From Opisthorchis felineus (taxonomy: Eukaryota; Platyhelminthes; Trematoda; Opisthorchiida; Opisthorchiidae), in assembly GCA_004794785.1 (NCBI GenBank), contig SJOL01002116.1:507298-571297 (forward strand): DNA of 64,000 bases. The letters run 5' to 3'. Of the stretch, positions 60,076 to 64,000 are shown one piece after another; within the stretch, counting starts at the first letter, position 1; every line of letters begins with the position of its first letter. The notes below the pieces were generated by a model that was not told the DNA's origin, made no database searches, and was given only the letters and a program-made list of their open reading frames with translations. The position numbers and the translations under genes are program-made.

Positions 60076-63000
60076 TGACCAAAAACGCTAGTGGTGGTGA
60101 AGGTAACCAAAGTCAATTAAATGATGTGTCGCCATATCACTGGGTTTGACACGTTCCTTTTCAGGCGTTCCATAAGCCAGCAAAATTGAGCGGCGGAGTC
60201 AAACACTGATTGCTAGTGAAAATGATATCAACTTGAGACTAGAAAACTCAAACGAGTCTCTATTGGAGCACAATTTCCTCCGTATGAGGATATATAATTT
60301 CCATTGGAGTAACGAACCCCCAGAACCGAATATTAGACACGCAGGTCCTCCAAATGACTGATTTGTGTATCACGGGGGGACCCTGTTCCATTGATCCACT
60401 TATGCTGGTGAACTGTCATGTTCAGCGGTTTGTGTCATAGGAATTGTTGATCCAGTATCCTGGTACATCGACGATTTTTTTCTGTGACCGAGATTCACTT
60501 TTGCGCGACTGATAACTTGACTCGGAATATGCGCTCGTCGCTGTTTGTTTAAATATTCTAGGAGCGTTGTGTTGATTCTAACTAGTGAGGCTGGACTGTA
60601 GGATAAAGCCATTCACGATAGTTTGATGCTTCTGGTGTTCCTAACAAACAACTTTCTCATTGATTCACATGAAGATATCTCGATAAAATTATCTGTCGTT
60701 CCAGGTAGCAAAACAATCGCTTTCGTCCTGGTATAGTAGACGGCGACCGACAACCACTAGGTAGTTTGACCATACTGCAGTTTTACATGTCTGATACATT
60801 CAGACAAATCGGAACTTCCGTTGTACACTAGAGAAGCTGCCCAAAATAGCAACAAAACCAAGCATTCATTACCGCGATTCATGGCCTTGAGGTACGTTGG
60901 TTTTTGGTCACCGTTGCCATGTTGGTTCACCACCGTGGAAGAGGCATTTCGGTATCCTCTCCGTTACTTTGCATCACCACTTAGGTGAAACCGGGTGTGG
61001 TCAGCCCAGTGCGGCTTCGTGCTACAACATGCAGAATCGATGCATGTGTTGATAGCGTTAGCAGAAGAGACAGCCGCAAGTGGAGTGACTGCTCGGTGCA
61101 TCCAAGGGCGGCGGGGCCTTGAATGTGACTGTCAGGAGAGGGATATGCACTAAATGAATTCAAGGCCCCAGGGTCTTGATGGTAGTGCGTAATGTCACGT
61201 GGTGTACGAAAACTTATCAGATCACGGGCAATCATCACACCCTGTTTCTTTGTAGGACGCAAATGGCGGATTCGGACACGTGAATGGTGGGGGGTCCTCA
61301 CTTGTATCAGGTTCACGAGAATCGCCCTGGTAATCTATCACCTACTGCATTCCTATGTGTCTGGTTTCCTGTTACCGAGGTGTTCCGTACCGTTTTGGTT
61401 ATTAGGTTTGAGAGCCGCTAAGCCTAAGCTGTAAACATCCGGATAAATATGTCTGTCGGTTGCATCATCAGTTCTTAACGAAGCTGCTTGTCTACTGCGA
61501 TCTTTACGCTTTTGTCACCTGGCAACTTGGGAGAAGTGATCTGTGTTAAGTTCAGTTCACTAATTAGCCGCAGTAGAATGGAAGGACCGTCTCAACTTTT
61601 GAAATATCATTAATTTCCATGCAAAATATGCATACGAAGTTTCACATTAGAAGGTTTTGGACGAGGTCCTGAAGCGAAACCTGGATATGTACTGAAGCTG
61701 GCGACCAAGAGATTTGCTTAGGTCTTCGTCTATGAATCCCGCAATAGGTTGCCTCATTGGGTGTATGGGTGGGCTCCTCTTCACGGGTGTGGTAGATTTT
61801 TCGAGTTTTGGCCGCAACGGTGAGTCTTCACTTGAATTCGGTCAATCAAATCGGTGTGGTGGTCGGGGACAATGAGCTAAATATTCAAAAGGCGTTCCAT
61901 TATCTTGCCTCCAGGGATGCACCTCTTACAGCTCAGATTACACACCAGCGTTCCCCTCACTGAATTAATTAGAGTACAACTCCACATAACTTGAAGACCG
62001 AGAAAATTAGCTCGGAGCAATTGGCAGTCTCATAAGAGGACTAAACGAAGGTGTCGGGTTTCTTGGAATAAACAGCGTGCACAACCCCGGTTTTGTGTCA
62101 AAATGAAAAGCAACGACTTGGGTGAAAAATACTCAAATGATTCATCAAGAATTCACATGTGTAAATTTATCGAGGTTGTCTGTGGCACCACGAAGCAATG
62201 AAGCGCAATTTGCGAATGAGCTAAATCGAATCATGACCCCCTTCTTGTTTGTTGTCATAACCTGTGAACCAGTAAAATTGGGTATCTGGTGGGTTTTTCG
62301 GTGAGGTGAAAGGTGCAAAGCTTAATCATGTCGAGCGATCGAAAGCAAACATATCGGTCTTTCAGTAGATGAATGATCCATAATGAATCGAGCTCACTGG
62401 GAAACATCGTCAACAACGTACTCATGGTGTTTCCTTATTTACAAGTTAATTGGCAACAAGACAACAGCCACTTGATCAACAACAAATAAACGCACCGACC
62501 TACCAATACTCCAGCACATTACCGGAACCCCAGTATACACAACATTGAGTTGTTTCTCAAACAGTCACACTCAAACTACATCAAATTACGCTGTTAAAAG
62601 TAAACTTCAATATCGCGAGGATGACTATTTAACTTGAGTTTTAGTTGCACTTTAGATTCCGGCAAACAATTTCTGTAGTGAGTAAAGATATCCGTGAAAG
62701 TCATCGGAAGAATAAAGAAAGCGAACAAAGCTTGTTTTATGTGATTGGTCCTCTTGAATGTTAAATTAAAATTTTTTATCACAACGAAAATCACGTGCGA
62801 AGGCTGTGTGCAAATCACCAGCACGTATTCTAAAGAAAGAAGGCAGGATGGGAGGTACATGGGTCAATGGGTCAAATGAGTTACGTCAATGTTAGACAAG
62901 TTTGTTGAGCCGGATTTTTCACAGGGCATCTCAAGTTCAGTGATCGCACAAGTTCTTTTGGATGCAGAGTTGTGGGTCATTCAGTCGGATTCCAATCCCA

Positions 63001-64000
63001 TCTGTAATCGATAGCGGTCTGGATCACACCAGCCGTGATCTGTTTAGAGGTGCCCGGTTTATAACATCGAAAGCGTGTCGATTACGTCACTGGGTTTCAC
63101 CCGATTGGGCACAACTGGAGTTGAGCCCACTTCTTCCAACCACCAATCAGTGACATGGGATTGTATACCCGTATCCCGTTCTGTTTGACAGACGCCTTGC
63201 CGTATGATGAACATGTAATACTCGGTACAATAATACGAATATGTATACACAGAAGCTGGGGGTAGAATGTATCAATTCGTCCTTCAGACGGAACCTGATA
63301 GTGATGCTGCATCTGAAACTGAAGCTCAGATAAGTGTCGTATAGACAAAATACCTAAGCTTTCTGGTAACTAGTCCAGCAACCCAATCATCTTTGAATAG
63401 GAGCCTTTTGTAGACGCACTTTTCCATAAACGGACATTATTTAGTTCTATGCATCATAGAGCACATTTTCAGTGAGGTTTCTAATCAGATTGCGCTTCTG
63501 TTGAAAGAGACAAAGCTATAGAAATCCACCACCCATCAAACCCTCTTCGTTTTCTTCCTTTCTCTAAACTGTATGTACCGATGATGTTCACATAAGCTAT
63601 CATATAAAGCTGTGATGTATTAGCCAAGAGGAACAACCACAGAAAGCAAGGTTTGTTCGCTACCTCCGTTCTTCTCGTGACTCTTAGTCTGATTGCATCG
63701 ACCTCTTTCCCATAAGGGATACACGATAACACGTGCATCGGAACTACTTTAAGCTAGTAGTATACTTATGGTTCTTAGAATCCTACGTTCTCTCATGTGC
63801 ATTCTGCCGTGTTTTGTGGTCAGTGAGATAGCCACTTCCGCAACTAAACAAGCAGCTGTTTTGTTCATGAACCAGTTTTTAGAGTTTCCAGACTTCACGT
63901 CTGGTTCTGTCACAAAGCCTTTTTCAAACACCGCATAACTGACAAGTATATCATGTCTGAAAATGCTGTATTTTCTTTAAAACTAACTTTCGAATGCACT
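60076..64000. other. Region without a recognised gene
   Basis: Frames of 60-111 codons (the longest is 60,981-61,316 on the minus strand) lack known motifs and overlap frames on the other strand. No repeat, RNA gene or splice-linked reading frame was identified. A gene with short exons could still be missed here. Confidence 0.4.

Overview
The window is eukaryotic and most likely comes from a parasitic flatworm (trematode) nuclear genome, probably a liver-fluke-like (opisthorchiid) species. Three things point there. The genes are split by introns that are tiny at the 5' end and kilobases long further in. Many SR2/RTE-like and CR1-like LINE relics are present, plus one Ty3/gypsy (CsRn1-like) relic. 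A tRNA-derived SINE recurs at least five times in good condition. The species is an inference; no database was searched.

Layout. Positions 1-27,950 hold no host gene I can recognise. They are a graveyard of retroelements: a gypsy reverse transcriptase relic (2.4-2.9 kb), an inverted pair of short AATAAAC-(ATT)n elements (5.4-6.1 kb), CR1-like LINE pieces (6.9-10.3 and 12.7-13.4 kb), and five RTE-like LINE copies between 14.4 and 24.0 kb, one interrupted by a SINE with a target-site duplication. From 27,974 onward three protein genes lie in tandem on the + strand. MRPS22 (mitochondrial small-subunit protein mS22; five exons, 27,974-42,622) has 38 and 43 nt introns first and 8.6 and 4.8 kb introns later. 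PTPMT1 (mitochondrial phosphatidylglycerophosphate phosphatase; two exons, 44,071-45,664) follows. PIGM (GPI mannosyltransferase I; three exons, 53,375-59,392) is last. The final 4.6 kb holds one SINE and otherwise nothing recognised.

The genes do not form a pathway, although two of the three products act in mitochondria (translation and cardiolipin synthesis) and the third acts in the ER (GPI anchors). Each start codon lies 9-25 nt downstream of a splice-acceptor-like sequence, compatible with 5'-UTR introns or spliced-leader trans-splicing.

The most unusual object is inside MRPS22 intron 3: an uninterrupted 412-codon antisense ORF encoding a complete-looking APE-type LINE endonuclease. It is joined almost directly to the element's 3' tail with no reverse transcriptase. 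The same 3' tail occurs at four places, one of them alone in a PIGM intron. No CRISPR array, bacterial operon or stand-alone tRNA/rRNA gene was seen.
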